The notes under the pieces: generated by a model
The model's database searches: none
What the model was told of the DNA's origin: nothing
Seen by the model: only the letters and a program-made list of their open reading frames with translations
Position numbers and translations under genes: made by a program
Assembly: GCF_900187015.1 (NCBI RefSeq)
Contig: NZ_LT906479.1
Location: 3,348,001-3,412,000 of the forward strand
DNA length: 64,000 nucleotides
Direction of reading: 5' to 3'
DNA from: Serratia ficaria
GTDB lineage: Bacteria; Pseudomonadota; Gammaproteobacteria; Enterobacterales; Enterobacteriaceae
Shown: positions 34,033-42,712 of the stretch, in pieces
How positions within the stretch are numbered: position 1 is the first letter of the stretch
Layout of the letters: every line of letters begins with the position of its first letter

Positions 34033-35460
34033 ATGAGTCAGGTTTCAATCGAGATACCCGGGGATTTCATTCTCGGCGCGGCGGCTTCCGCCTGGCAAAC
34101 CGAGGGCTGGAGCGGTAAAAAACAGGGGCAAGATTCTTACCTTGATTTGTGGTATCGGCACGATCGCCACGTTTGGCATAACGGCTATGGCCCATCGGTC
34201 GCCACCGATTTTATCAACCGCTACCCGGAAGACGTGGCATTGATGAAACAAAGCGGCGTCAGCCACTACCGCACGTCGATCAACTGGGCGCGCTTTCTTA
34301 CCGATTATGAGCAAGGCGTGGTGGATGAAGATTACGCCGCCTATATCGACGCCTTGCTGGACGAAATGAAACGCCAGGGCGTCGAGCCGATGCTGTGCCT
34401 GGAACACTACGAGCTGCCGGGCTGCCTGCTGGAAAAATACGGCGGCTGGAACGCCAAGCGCGTGGTTGAACTGTTCGTGCTGTATGCCCGCCGGGTGTTC
34501 GAACGCTTCGGCGCCAAGGTGGCGCGCTGGTTCACCTTCAATGAACCGGTGGTGGTGCAGACGCGGGTTTATCTCGACGCCATCCGCTGGCCGTACGAGC
34601 AGAACACCACCAAATGGATGCAGTGGAATCACCATAAAAATCTGGCGACCGCCTCGGTGGTGCAGCTGTTTCGCCAAATGAACTGCGCCGGCAGCATCGG
34701 GGTGATACTTAACCCGGAGGTGACTTATCCCCGCTCCAGCGCGCCGCACGATCGGCGTGCCGCCGAGCTGTATGATTTGTTCTACAACCGGGTTTTTCTC
34801 GACCCGGCGATCAAGGGGGAATACCCTGCGGAACTGCTGGCGCTGCTGAAAAAGCATGAAGTGAATTTCGCCTGGACGCCGGAAGAAATGGCGTTGATCC
34901 GCGACAACACCGTCGACGAAGTGGGCATCAACCTGTATTACCCGCACCGGGTCAAGGCGCCGAGCCGCGCATGGCATAGCGCAACGCCGTTCCACCCGGC
35001 GATGTACTACGAGCATTTTGAACTTCCGGGGCGGCGGATGAATAAATCGCGCGGCTGGGAAATCTTGCCGAAAATCGTTTATGACATGGGCCTGCGCATG
35101 CGCGACGAGTACGGCAACATTCCATGGTTCATTGCCGAGAACGGCATGGGCGTCGAGGACGAGGCGCGGTTTAAAAACGCCGCGGGGGAAATTCAGGATG
35201 ACTACCGCATCGAGTTCATCCGCGAGCATCTCTATTGGGCGTTGAAAGCGGTGGAGGCCGGGGCGAACTGCCGAGGCTATATGCTGTGGGCGTTTACCGA
35301 CAACCTGTCGCCGATGAACGCCTTCAAGAACCGTTACGGCCTGATTGAGATCGATCTGGACAACCGGCGCAACCGGCGGCAAAAAAAATCAGCGCGCTGG
35401 TTCCGCGCGCTGAGCGACAGCCGGCGGCTGCTTCTGACGCTTGACGACGAAAATAAATAA
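34033..35460 (+). CDS. GH1 6-phospho-beta-glucosidase/galactosidase
   Basis: This 475-residue cytosolic glycoside hydrolase family 1 enzyme cleaves phosphorylated disaccharides delivered by the PTS. It has N-terminal FILGAAASAWQTEG, acid/base Glu in RWFTFNEPV and nucleophile Glu in WFIAENGMG. The C-terminal QKKSARWF is in the place of the sugar-phosphate-binding loop. ATG at 34033 follows GAGG; an in-frame ATG 12 nt upstream overlaps the IIC stop. It is the middle gene of IIC-GH1-IIB. Confidence 0.92.
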   Translation: MSQVSIEIPGDFILGAAASAWQTEGWSGKKQGQDSYLDLWYRHDRHVWHNGYGPSVATDFINRYPEDVALMKQSGVSHYRTSINWARFLTDYEQGVVDEDYAAYIDALLDEMKRQGVEPMLCLEHYELPGCLLEKYGGWNAKRVVELFVLYARRVFERFGAKVARWFTFNEPVVVQTRVYLDAIRWPYEQNTTKWMQWNHHKNLATASVVQLFRQMNCAGSIGVILNPEVTYPRSSAPHDRRAAELYDLFYNRVFLDPAIKGEYPAELLALLKKHEVNFAWTPEEMALIRDNTVDEVGINLYYPHRVKAPSRAWHSATPFHPAMYYEHFELPGRRMNKSRGWEILPKIVYDMGLRMRDEYGNIPWFIAENGMGVEDEARFKNAAGEIQDDYRIEFIREHLYWALKAVEAGANCRGYMLWAFTDNLSPMNAFKNRYGLIEIDLDNRRNRRQKKSARWFRALSDSRRLLLTLDDENK

Positions 35461-35470
35461 GGACCTGCTG

Positions 35471-35788
35471 ATGAAACGAATCGTTCTGGCCTGCTCGGCG
35501 GGCATGTCCACCTCGCTGGTGGTCACCAAAATGGAAAAAGAAGCGACAGCGCGCGGGCTGGCGTTGCAGATCTACGCCATCCCTGAACAGAATCTGCGCG
35601 ATGAGCTGCAAAGTTACGGCAACGACATCATCGCGGTGCTGCTGGGGCCGCAGGTGCGCTTCAAGCTGACGGAAAACAAAAAGCTCACCGACGAACACCG
35701 GATCCCCATCGCGGTGATTGATTCTGTGGCTTATGGCACGTTAAACGGCGCAAAAGTACTCGATCAGGCGTTGGATTTGGTAGACTAG
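35471..35788 (+). CDS. PTS IIB component, lactose/cellobiose type
   Basis: This 105-residue phospho-carrier domain protein starts MKRIVLACSAGMSTSLVVTK. Cys8 in the P-loop CSAGMSTS is the phosphorylated residue, and VLLGPQVRFKLTE is the typical central strand. It follows the GH1 gene by 10 bp. Its phospho-donor should be a IIA of the lac family, which this operon lacks; the IIA at 37786 is the nearest candidate. Confidence 0.92.
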   Translation: MKRIVLACSAGMSTSLVVTKMEKEATARGLALQIYAIPEQNLRDELQSYGNDIIAVLLGPQVRFKLTENKKLTDEHRIPIAVIDSVAYGTLNGAKVLDQALDLVD

Positions 35789-35877
35789 CGCCGCTGTCGT
35801 CCCAACGGACTTTTCAGGGCTAAAAGCCTCTTGCAGGCAAGGTATGGCATCGGCCAGGCGTATTTCAGAGTGAAACG

Positions 35878-36651
35878 GTGGGCAAAGTCGTGATTCCGCA
35901 GGAAAAAAAGCAGTATCAGGAGATTGGACGGGACCTTCGGCAGAAAATTCAGCAGGGCCATTTCGCTATCGGCACGCGTCTGCCGCCCGAGCGCAACATT
36001 GCCGAAACCTACGGCGTCAGCCGCACGATCGTTCGCGAAGCGCTGCTGATGCTTGAACTGGAAGGAACGGTGGATATTCGCCAAAGTTCGGGGGTCTACG
36101 TGATGCGTATTCCGAGCGAAACGGCGGAAGATGACGATCCGCTGCTGCAAAGCGAAGTCGGGCCGTTCGAAATGCTCCAGGCGCGGCAACTGCTGGAAAG
36201 CAATATTGCGGCGTTTGCCGCCAAAATGGCCACCAAGGCCGATATCGAAAATTTGCGGCGCACGCTGGAACAGGAGCAACGCGCCATCATCGCCAATGAC
36301 GAAAGCGGCGACAATGACAAAATGTTCCATTTGCTGATCGCCGGCGCGACGCAGAATCAGATGCTGCTGGATACGGTAAAAAGCATCTGGCAGCGGCGGG
36401 ATGCCAGCCCGCTTTGGCAGCAGTTACACAGCCGCATTGCCACTAAAGGCTATCGGCTGAAATGGCTGGCCGATCACCAGAACATTCTGGCGGCGCTGCG
36501 CCGTCGCGACGTGATGGGATCGTATCAGGCCATGTGGCAACACATGGAAAACATCAAGGGAACGCTGATGGAGCTGTCCGACGTCGATGCGCCGGAGTTC
36601 GACGGCTATCTATTTGAGTCGATACCGATCTTCCAGGGGAAATTGGTGTGA
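35878..36651 (+). CDS. FadR-subfamily GntR regulator, UxuR/ExuR-like
   Basis: This 257-residue regulator has a GTG start at 35878. The N-terminal GntR winged helix contains YQEIGRDLRQKIQQGHFAIG, LPPERNIAETYGVSRTIVREALLMLELEG and IRQSSGVYVM. An FCD effector domain follows (FEMLQARQLLESNIAAFAAKMA, DNDKMFHLLIAGATQN, DHQNILAALRRRD). The final part FDGYLFESIPIF matches the UxuR end. It lies 89 bp after the PTS IIB gene. UxuR-like boxes before that operon suggest it is the local repressor and may recognise a sugar-phosphate and not hexuronate. Confidence 0.88.
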   Translation: MGKVVIPQEKKQYQEIGRDLRQKIQQGHFAIGTRLPPERNIAETYGVSRTIVREALLMLELEGTVDIRQSSGVYVMRIPSETAEDDDPLLQSEVGPFEMLQARQLLESNIAAFAAKMATKADIENLRRTLEQEQRAIIANDESGDNDKMFHLLIAGATQNQMLLDTVKSIWQRRDASPLWQQLHSRIATKGYRLKWLADHQNILAALRRRDVMGSYQAMWQHMENIKGTLMELSDVDAPEFDGYLFESIPIFQGKLV

Positions 36652-36740
36652 TAAGCCAGAGCAGCGAACGGATATCCGCCGGCCTATCGCCAATGCCAAA
36701 AATATAAAGCCTGACACCAAATCGGGTCATTAACCGCAGG

Positions 36741-36772
36741 CCCGCTTTTTCGTCGTTAGCGTAAAAAGCGGG
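36741..36772. terminator. bidirectional terminator between GntR and LacI genes
   Basis: CCCGCTTTTT and AAAAAGCGGG pair over 10 bp around a 12-nt loop. The A/T-rich side of the stem provides U-runs for both convergent genes. Confidence 0.7.
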
Positions 36773-36805
36773 TCGATTTATAGACCATGTTCGCGAAACG
36801 GCAAG

Positions 36806-37726
36806 TCAGCGCGCCGTCAGGCTGCCGCGCAACAGGCTATGGTCTTCGTCGCCGGTCAGCAACGCCAGCGCACGCTGCGCCAGCGCTTCCAGTGAATATT
36901 CGATCGACGGCACCGCCGGCGCGCCGGGCCACTGCAACGAACCGTCCAGGCTGAATACCGTCACCTGCCCCGGCACCTGTCGTTGATACTGGTGCAGGAC
37001 GCTGAGGGCTTCCTGCGCCTGGCAGTCATCGGTGACCAGCAGGGCATTGAACGGCATATTGCCGTTCAACAGGCTTTGCAATGCGATCCGTGCTGACGGT
37101 TCGCCCTCCACGACCAACTGCCGGTTATAGGGGATCAGATGGGTCTCGAGCGCGCTGCAGTAGCCCTGCAGCACCTGCTGCGCGGCGTCGCCGCCGGCAA
37201 AATTGACCAGCGCAATCTGCCGTCGCTGCTGATTGGCGAGATAATGCACCGCGGTTTCGGCGGCAAACTGATGATCGAAGCCGATGCTTTTACCGGTGGT
37301 GGCGGACAGGCAGTCCAGACACATCACGCTATCCGGCAGCGGCGGCAGGCTAAAGCGCGCGCCGACCACAATCAGCGCATCGCACCAGCCGTTGCTCAGC
37401 TCCGCCACCGCGGCCGCCAGCGTCGGCGCGTCGTTGGCGAAACGCAACAGCAAGTGCTTCCTCTGTTGGCTAAGCTGTTTTTCCAACGCCTGCAAATAAC
37501 CGGTGGACTGCTGAATATGTTCGGTAGCGCACACCACGCCGATGCAGCCGGTTGATTGGCTGGTCAGGGACTGGGCAACGGCGTTCGGCCGATAGTTGAG
37601 CGTTTCCGCCGCCCGCAACACCGCCAGACGGCTTTCTTCCTTTACCCCGCGACTGCCGCTCAGCACCCGGGATACCGTGGCTTTCGACACCTGCGCCAGA
37701 CGGGAAACATCGTTGATATTGGCCAT
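36806..37726 (-). CDS. LacI family transcriptional regulator
   Basis: This 306-residue repressor has the LacI helix-turn-helix and hinge at residues 1-60: INDVSRLAQVSKATVSRVLS, then YRPNAVAQSLTSQST. The effector domain is a little short for the family (about 330 is usual) but complete in outline, with LIVVGARFSLPPLP and ALLVTDDCQAQEALSVL. It is the last gene of the IIB-IIC-GH1-IIA run, 59 bp after the IIA gene. The LacI-type palindrome at 41208 before IIB is its likely operator. AscG-like function is plausible. Confidence 0.88.
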   Translation of the reverse strand: MANINDVSRLAQVSKATVSRVLSGSRGVKEESRLAVLRAAETLNYRPNAVAQSLTSQSTGCIGVVCATEHIQQSTGYLQALEKQLSQQRKHLLLRFANDAPTLAAAVAELSNGWCDALIVVGARFSLPPLPDSVMCLDCLSATTGKSIGFDHQFAAETAVHYLANQQRRQIALVNFAGGDAAQQVLQGYCSALETHLIPYNRQLVVEGEPSARIALQSLLNGNMPFNALLVTDDCQAQEALSVLHQYQRQVPGQVTVFSLDGSLQWPGAPAVPSIEYSLEALAQRALALLTGDEDHSLLRGSLTAR

Positions 37727-37785
37727 AACTGCGGGTCTTCCTGCTGATGTTGAAAAACGGGCCGCCGGCCCGTTAACGATTATCC

Positions 37786-38103
37786 TTAACTCGCCGCCCG
37801 CTGTCGTTGATAAAGTTCGACCATTTCAGCGATCAGCTCGCGAGCGAGAATAGCATTCATCAGATGATCCTGCGCATGCACCATGATCAGCGTCATCGGC
37901 GTCTTCCCCTCGCCCGCGTCATGCTCAATCAGTTGGGTCTGTACCCGATGCGCCGCGCGGCAATAGCTATCCGCATCCTGCAAACGCGCCTGCGCCAGGG
38001 CAAAGTCGCCATCGCGCGCGGCCTGCAACGCCTCAAAACACAGGCTGCGCGTTTGGCCGGCATTGACGATGATTTCCATCACCGTGCTTTCCAGATCGTC
38101 CAT
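37786..38103 (-). CDS. PTS IIA component, lactose/cellobiose type
   Basis: This 105-residue helical IIA protein begins MDDLESTVMEIIVNAGQTRS. The phospho-acceptor is the first His in MVHAQDHLMNAILARE near residue 76, with the adjacent Asp as metal ligand of the trimer. It overlaps the GH1 stop codon by 1 bp. It is the only intact IIA in the two PTS operons of this window and may also serve the first operon. Confidence 0.93.
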   Translation of the reverse strand: MDDLESTVMEIIVNAGQTRSLCFEALQAARDGDFALAQARLQDADSYCRAAHRVQTQLIEHDAGEGKTPMTLIMVHAQDHLMNAILARELIAEMVELYQRQRAAS

Positions 38104-39494
38104 TATTCCGCTCCTTCAAAACCATTGGCCTCGGCGACGGCGGCAAACCACTCACCGCTTTTTTTGACGCTGCGTTTCTGCGTAGCCAGATCCAACTGCA
38201 CAAAACCATAGCGGTTTTTATAGGCGTTGCACCATGACCAGTTGTCGATAAAGGTCCACATATGGTAGCCCAGACAGTTGCTGCCCTCCTGAATGCCGCG
38301 ATGTACCCAGCGCAGATGGTCGCGCACAAAGGCAATGCGATAGTCATCCTGGATCTGCCCACCCCGTTCAAATCGCAGCTCATCTTCCACGCCCATGCCG
38401 TTTTCTGAAATAAAACAGCGCGGGTTGCCATAATTTTCGCGCAGGTTGGACAGAATATCGTAAACGCCTTTTTCGTAAATTTCCCAGCCGCGGTACGGGT
38501 TCATTTTACGGCCCGGCATTTCATAGCTGCTGAAGAACCATTCCGGCATAAAGGGACTGTCGGGGTTTACCAGGCTGTCGCGACACTGTATGCGGCGCGG
38601 CTGATAATAATTGACGCCCAGCAGATCCACCACGCCCTGCCGCAGCAACTGCGCATCCCCCGGCCGGCAGCTCGGCAATTGGCCGTGCTGTTGCAACAAT
38701 GCCACCAGTTCCTGCGGATACGCGCCGCGCAACGCCGGGTCGAGGAAACTGCGGTTGAACATCAGGTCGGCGACCTCGGCCGCCTTGACGTCCGCAGGGT
38801 TGTCGGAGCGCGGGTATGACGGCGTCAGGTTGAGAATGATGCCGATTTCCCCGCCCTGTTGCCGAGCGCGGTACTTTTTCACCGCCTGAGCGTGCGCCAG
38901 CATGGTGTGATACGCCACGGTGGCGGCGCGTTTGAAATCCACCACGTTCGGATAATGGAAATTGTACAGATAGCCGCCTTCCACCGGCACGATCGGCTCA
39001 TTGAAGGTAAACCAGTGCTTCACCCGGTCACCGAACAACCGGAAGCAGTTATCGGCGAATTCAGCATAGGCATCAACCACCTCGCGACTTTCCCAGCCGC
39101 CAAGCCGCTGCATCGCCATCGGCATGTCAAAATGGAACAGGTTGATAAACGGCGTAATGCCCTGCGCCAGCATTTCATCGATCGTCTGATTATAAAACGC
39201 CACCGCTTGCTGGTTGACGCCGCCGCGCCCCATCGGCATCAGCCGCGCCCAGGAAATCGAGGTGCGAAAGGTGTTGTGATTCAGCTGTTTCAACAGGGCG
39301 ATATCTTCGCGCCAGTGCCGGTAAAAGCCGGAGGTATCCTGCGGCCCGACCTGCTGGTGAAAGCGCCCCGGCTGCTGTGCAAACCACTCATCCCAAACGG
39401 TGGCGCTTTTACCGAAGTTCAGGCTTTCCCCTTCGGTCTGCGGCGCCGAGCTGGCGCTGCCCCACCAAAAATCTTGCGGGAACGAATATTTCAT
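38103..39494 (-). CDS. GH1 6-phospho-beta-glucosidase
   Basis: This 463-residue glycoside hydrolase family 1 enzyme begins FPQDFWWGSASSAPQTEG. The acid/base Glu is in HWFTFNEPIVPVEGGYLY and the nucleophile Glu in CFISENGMGVEDE. KRSVKKSGEWF occupies the position of the phosphate-binding loop. GGAGCAAT precedes the ATG. It is the third gene of the IIB-IIC-GH1-IIA-LacI operon and only distantly like the GH1 of the first operon in its N-terminal half. Confidence 0.92.
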   Translation of the reverse strand: MKYSFPQDFWWGSASSAPQTEGESLNFGKSATVWDEWFAQQPGRFHQQVGPQDTSGFYRHWREDIALLKQLNHNTFRTSISWARLMPMGRGGVNQQAVAFYNQTIDEMLAQGITPFINLFHFDMPMAMQRLGGWESREVVDAYAEFADNCFRLFGDRVKHWFTFNEPIVPVEGGYLYNFHYPNVVDFKRAATVAYHTMLAHAQAVKKYRARQQGGEIGIILNLTPSYPRSDNPADVKAAEVADLMFNRSFLDPALRGAYPQELVALLQQHGQLPSCRPGDAQLLRQGVVDLLGVNYYQPRRIQCRDSLVNPDSPFMPEWFFSSYEMPGRKMNPYRGWEIYEKGVYDILSNLRENYGNPRCFISENGMGVEDELRFERGGQIQDDYRIAFVRDHLRWVHRGIQEGSNCLGYHMWTFIDNWSWCNAYKNRYGFVQLDLATQKRSVKKSGEWFAAVAEANGFEGAE

Positions 39495-39507
39495 TATTGC
39501 TCCTTGT

Positions 39508-40833
39508 TCAGGAATTGGCGGCGGCGGCGACGTCGCTTTGCGGTTGATTGTTTTCCTGCTCTTGCTTGAGCAGGGTGCGTTCGTAGGCTTTCAGGAACGG
39601 GTAATACATCAGTGCCGACAACAGCATGCAGAACAGGCACATGAACAACGGACTGAGGGCCCAGTTGGCGGCCCAGGAGGCACCGATCGGCGCCGGCGTG
39701 GTCCACGGCGTTAGCGATACCACCTGCGCGATCCAGCCCAGTTTGGTGGCGATATAAGCGAAGGTGGCGTTGATCATCGGCACCAGAATGAACGGCAGGA
39801 AAAATACCGGGTTCATGATGATCGGCGCGCCAAACAGAATCGGTTCATTGATATTGAACATGCTCGGCACCACGCCCATCTTGCCGATGGCGCGCAGGTG
39901 GACGGCCCGGCTGCGCAGCAGCAAAAACGCCAGCGGCAGAGTTGAACCGACGCCGCCGATCAGCAGATAGTGATCCCAGAATCCTTGCAGGTAGATATGC
40001 GGCAACGGCGCGCCCGCGGCGAGTGCTGTTTGGTTCAGCGCCAGATTGGTCATCCAGAATGGATTCATTATGCCGGTTACGATCAGCGCGCCGTGAATGC
40101 CGGCGAACCACAGGATCTGGCAGATAAACACCGAAATCAAGATCGCCGGCAGCGAGTCCGACGCCGAAACCAGCGGCTCCAGCAGGTGCATGATGGCCTG
40201 CGGAATGATCATGCCGGTATAGCTCTGCACCAGCAGGTTAAGCGGGTGCAGCGTCGCCACGATCACCACCACCGGGATCAGGATCTCGAACGAACGCGCC
40301 ACCCCGGTCGGCACCTCTTTCGGCAGCCGGATAGTGACGTTGCGACGTTTGAGCCAGGCGTATAGCTCACCGGCATACAGCGCGGTAATGATGGCGGTAA
40401 AAATCCCCTGGCCGGAGAAATATTGCGTATCGATCACGCCGTCACGGTACGGCGCAGCCACCAGCAGGAAGGCCATAAACGCCAGCAGACCGGTCATGAT
40501 CGGATCAAGCTTGTAATGCCGCCCGAGGCTGGCGCCGATGCCGACCGAAATAAAGAAGGTCATCACCCCCATGCTGAGGTGAAACGGCAACATCAGCTGT
40601 TCACGGTATTTGAGAGAAAAGTTCAGCCAGCCGCGCGCAATCCCCCAACTGCTGTCGGCGGCGAACGGCGGGAAAATAAACACCAGCATGAACGAACCGA
40701 TAATCATGAACGGCAGCGCCGATACGAAGCCGTCGCGAATGGCTATCACATGCCGTTGCTGACCGACGCTGCCGGCCAACGGCGTGACCCGCTGTTCAAT
40801 GATCCTGACCATCGCCTGATAAAGGGAACTCAT
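39508..40833 (-). CDS. PTS transporter IIC component, cellobiose/lactose family
   Basis: This 441-residue EIIC-Lac family membrane protein has RDGFVSALPFMIIGSFML near the start, LWFAGIHGALIVTG, PSMFNINEPILFGAPIIMNP and LTPWTTPAPIG. It overlaps the IIB gene by 4 bp and precedes the GH1 gene by 13 bp. It differs clearly from the IIC of the first operon, so the two systems probably handle different beta-linked sugars. Confidence 0.93.
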   Translation of the reverse strand: MSSLYQAMVRIIEQRVTPLAGSVGQQRHVIAIRDGFVSALPFMIIGSFMLVFIFPPFAADSSWGIARGWLNFSLKYREQLMLPFHLSMGVMTFFISVGIGASLGRHYKLDPIMTGLLAFMAFLLVAAPYRDGVIDTQYFSGQGIFTAIITALYAGELYAWLKRRNVTIRLPKEVPTGVARSFEILIPVVVIVATLHPLNLLVQSYTGMIIPQAIMHLLEPLVSASDSLPAILISVFICQILWFAGIHGALIVTGIMNPFWMTNLALNQTALAAGAPLPHIYLQGFWDHYLLIGGVGSTLPLAFLLLRSRAVHLRAIGKMGVVPSMFNINEPILFGAPIIMNPVFFLPFILVPMINATFAYIATKLGWIAQVVSLTPWTTPAPIGASWAANWALSPLFMCLFCMLLSALMYYPFLKAYERTLLKQEQENNQPQSDVAAAANS

Positions 40834-41153
40834 GCGCGCGCTCCCTGCCGTGCGATCAACGCCAGCGCGAAGTCCAGCACCTTGTCGCCGCGCTGCATGC
40901 CATAATCCATCATGTCGATGGCCGCGACCGGCACGCCCTTCTCCGCTGCGCGGGCTGACAGCGCCGGCAGCATGTACTTGATCTGCGGGCCAAGCAGCAC
41001 CACGTGATAGTTCGGGAACTGCTGATCGAACTCGCTGGCGCTGAACGCCGCGATCTCTACCGCCAGTTGGCGGCCGGCGGCTTCAGCATTCATTTTATTG
41101 ACTAACAGACTGGTCGACATCCCCGCAGAACAACAAAGCATGATTTTCTTCAT
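40830..41153 (-). CDS. PTS IIB component, lactose/cellobiose type
   Basis: This 107-residue IIB begins MKKIMLCCSAGMSTSLLVNK. Cys8 of the P-loop is the phosphorylation site, preceded by another Cys. VVLLGPQIKYMLPAL and GVPVAAIDMMDYGMQRG follow. It is the first gene of the second PTS operon, 55 bp downstream of a LacI-type palindrome. Confidence 0.92.
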   Translation of the reverse strand: MKKIMLCCSAGMSTSLLVNKMNAEAAGRQLAVEIAAFSASEFDQQFPNYHVVLLGPQIKYMLPALSARAAEKGVPVAAIDMMDYGMQRGDKVLDFALALIARQGARA

Positions 41154-41207
41154 TATGATTACCCCAGTGACGATTCGTGGTCTTCCCGATCCTCATTGGA
41201 AACAAAA

Positions 41208-41223
41208 TGGAAACCGGTTTCCA
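41208..41223. promoter_or_regulatory. LacI-family operator of the second PTS operon
   Basis: TGGAAACCGGTTTCCA is a perfect 16-bp palindrome with the central CG typical of LacI-family operators, 55 bp upstream of the IIB start. A half site (TTGGAAAC) adjoins it at 41197. Confidence 0.75.
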
Positions 41224-41282
41224 ATGAATAAAAATCGATTTGAGAGGGTTCTCATGCATTAAAGATAAAATAGCGGAAACCT

Positions 41283-41298
41283 CGTGAGCTGGGTCACA
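41283..41298. promoter_or_regulatory. candidate CRP site
   Basis: CGTGA-GCTGGG-TCACA matches the CRP dyad TGTGA-N6-TCACA except for the first base. It lies about 137 bp upstream of the IIB start codon, beyond the LacI operator, as in a catabolite-controlled sugar operon. The rest of the 41154-41503 gap shows nothing else. Confidence 0.5.
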
Positions 41299-41503
41299 AT
41301 TTCAACGGCAGGCTAGCGGCCAGGCCAGGAAAAGAGCGGAAGAACTGCTATGGCGACGCGGTTATAAATCCGCATGTGTCAGCTGCGCGCGGTAGTTAAT
41401 TATGGACAGGGAGCAAACAGGCCCGCCCGACAAGTGCCGGCATACGGAATACAACGAACGCGCGTCGAGTATCAGGGGGCGTCAAGCCCCCCGGATATTA
41501 GCG

Positions 41504-42136
41504 TTAACGCGTGTCGTGCCGGTAAACGGGCACCGGCCGCGCCGTTCCCGTCAGGGTATCGGAGACCTCAGCCACCGAGGTGGCTATCTTCATACCGCCC
41601 TCTCTCAGCCGCCGCACCTCCGCCGCGATCCGCTGTATGCCGAGCCAGAAGAGGCCGTCCAGCGCCGTGACCGGCAGCCCGCTTTCCAGAGCCAATTTAA
41701 GGCGCTCCCGCGGCGCTTTCGCCTCTTGCGCGATTTGCCGGTAAGGGGCCGCGGTGATCCCCGCCGCGTCGACCCGCTGGATACGGGTCGTCAGACGGTA
41801 CTGAAATTCGTCCGGTATTCCGGCCAGATCGCTCTTCAGGCTGTAGATACAGCCGAAACGCTTACCGTTGAACAGCACGTTTTTTTGGCTGAGCGGCAGT
41901 TCATCGCGCACGCCGGCTATCAATTGCGGGGCGCGGGTGAGCAATAATCTGAAGGGAAGCTCAAAGCTCGTAACGTAATCCACGTTCAGCAATGCGATAC
42001 GCAGGCGCTCCTCCGCTCCGGCCTTATTTTCCCGACATTCGGCAATCACATCGGCCCATTGTCGGGTCAGGCGGGGGCTTTCCGTCGCTTCGGCAAAGCA
42101 ATACTTTTCAATCTGGTAGTCAACTCGTCCGGTCAC
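41504..42136 (-). CDS. hypothetical protein
   Basis: A 210-residue protein that I do not recognise. It is soluble, largely helical by composition and rich in Arg, Ala and Leu, with no signal peptide or membrane segment. Short runs such as WADVIAECRENKAGAEERLRIALLNVDYV and the later APRERLKLALESGLPVTALDGLFWLGI look like two related helical units (acidic/basic helix, then LRIALLNVDY versus LKLALESGLP), hinting at an internal repeat. It stands alone between the second PTS operon and a small membrane peptide gene. Confidence 0.6.
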   Translation of the reverse strand: MTGRVDYQIEKYCFAEATESPRLTRQWADVIAECRENKAGAEERLRIALLNVDYVTSFELPFRLLLTRAPQLIAGVRDELPLSQKNVLFNGKRFGCIYSLKSDLAGIPDEFQYRLTTRIQRVDAAGITAAPYRQIAQEAKAPRERLKLALESGLPVTALDGLFWLGIQRIAAEVRRLREGGMKIATSVAEVSDTLTGTARPVPVYRHDTR

Positions 42137-42361
42137 GCTGAAGCCTCTCCCGATCGCTCTTCGGTATCCGCCCCACTTTATCAGCGGGCGGAGATAACTG
42201 AAAGTCAGTTGTCAGGGAGAAGGCCGACGGAACGGCAGTGACGCGCTTTCCCCTTCACGCCCGGCCGTTATGGTGAATTATCGGTTTATGATTGAATCGT
42301 CTTTTCTTACTATGTCCTGACCTGATGGGACCCGCATGGCCATGATTAAGAGGGAGGATTT

Positions 42362-42460
42362 ATGCGGCTGGCGATAATCATAGTGATAGGGGTACTGGTA
42401 TGCATCAGCATGATGCTGTTCTTGCAATATGTCAGTGAGCAGCCTTGGCTGAACGGCTAG
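42362..42460 (+). CDS. 32-residue single-span membrane peptide
   Basis: A small frame encodes MRLAIIIVIGVLVCISMMLF, then LQYVSEQPWLNG and a stop. A strong ribosome-binding GGAGG lies 4-5 nt before the ATG. Residues 3-21 form one uninterrupted hydrophobic helix followed by a short polar tail, the usual shape of small inner-membrane regulatory peptides. It is flanked by non-coding DNA on both sides. The function is unknown. Confidence 0.65.
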   Translation: MRLAIIIVIGVLVCISMMLFLQYVSEQPWLNG

Positions 42461-42670
42461 AGCGTGATGCGCAGCGGGAAAGACGCTGCCCCTGCCGATG
42501 TTCAACCGCTTCGAACATTACGAGGCCGGCAACGGGGCAGCAGATTGTAGATAGGGTCAGTTGGCGAAATTTCAACTCCGCCCCGGTTTAGCTGAGTATG
42601 AAAATGTTATGCCGCACAAATTAACCCGTGCGCGGCCTTTTCATGGCGGAAAAAATGGCTTAGTATTTTA

Positions 42671-42684
42671 TCTAGTGCACTAGA
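42671..42684. promoter_or_regulatory. MarR-type operator palindrome
   Basis: TCTAGTGCACTAGA is a perfect 14-bp palindrome ending 28 bp before the MarR-family start codon. It probably overlaps the promoter and allows autorepression. Confidence 0.65.
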
Positions 42685-42712
42685 CAATCAACAACAAGGT
42701 AATGGAGCGGAT

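Noticed and set aside
36690..36705. ATGCCAAAAATA after the GntR gene, similar to the flank of UxuR-like box 1
   Set aside because: Only a half site with no symmetric partner and it lies downstream of the gene.
41347..41395. tRNA-like anticodon-arm hairpin with GCGG/CCGC stem
   Set aside because: No acceptor, D or T arm could be folded around it; it is a chance hairpin or too decayed to call.
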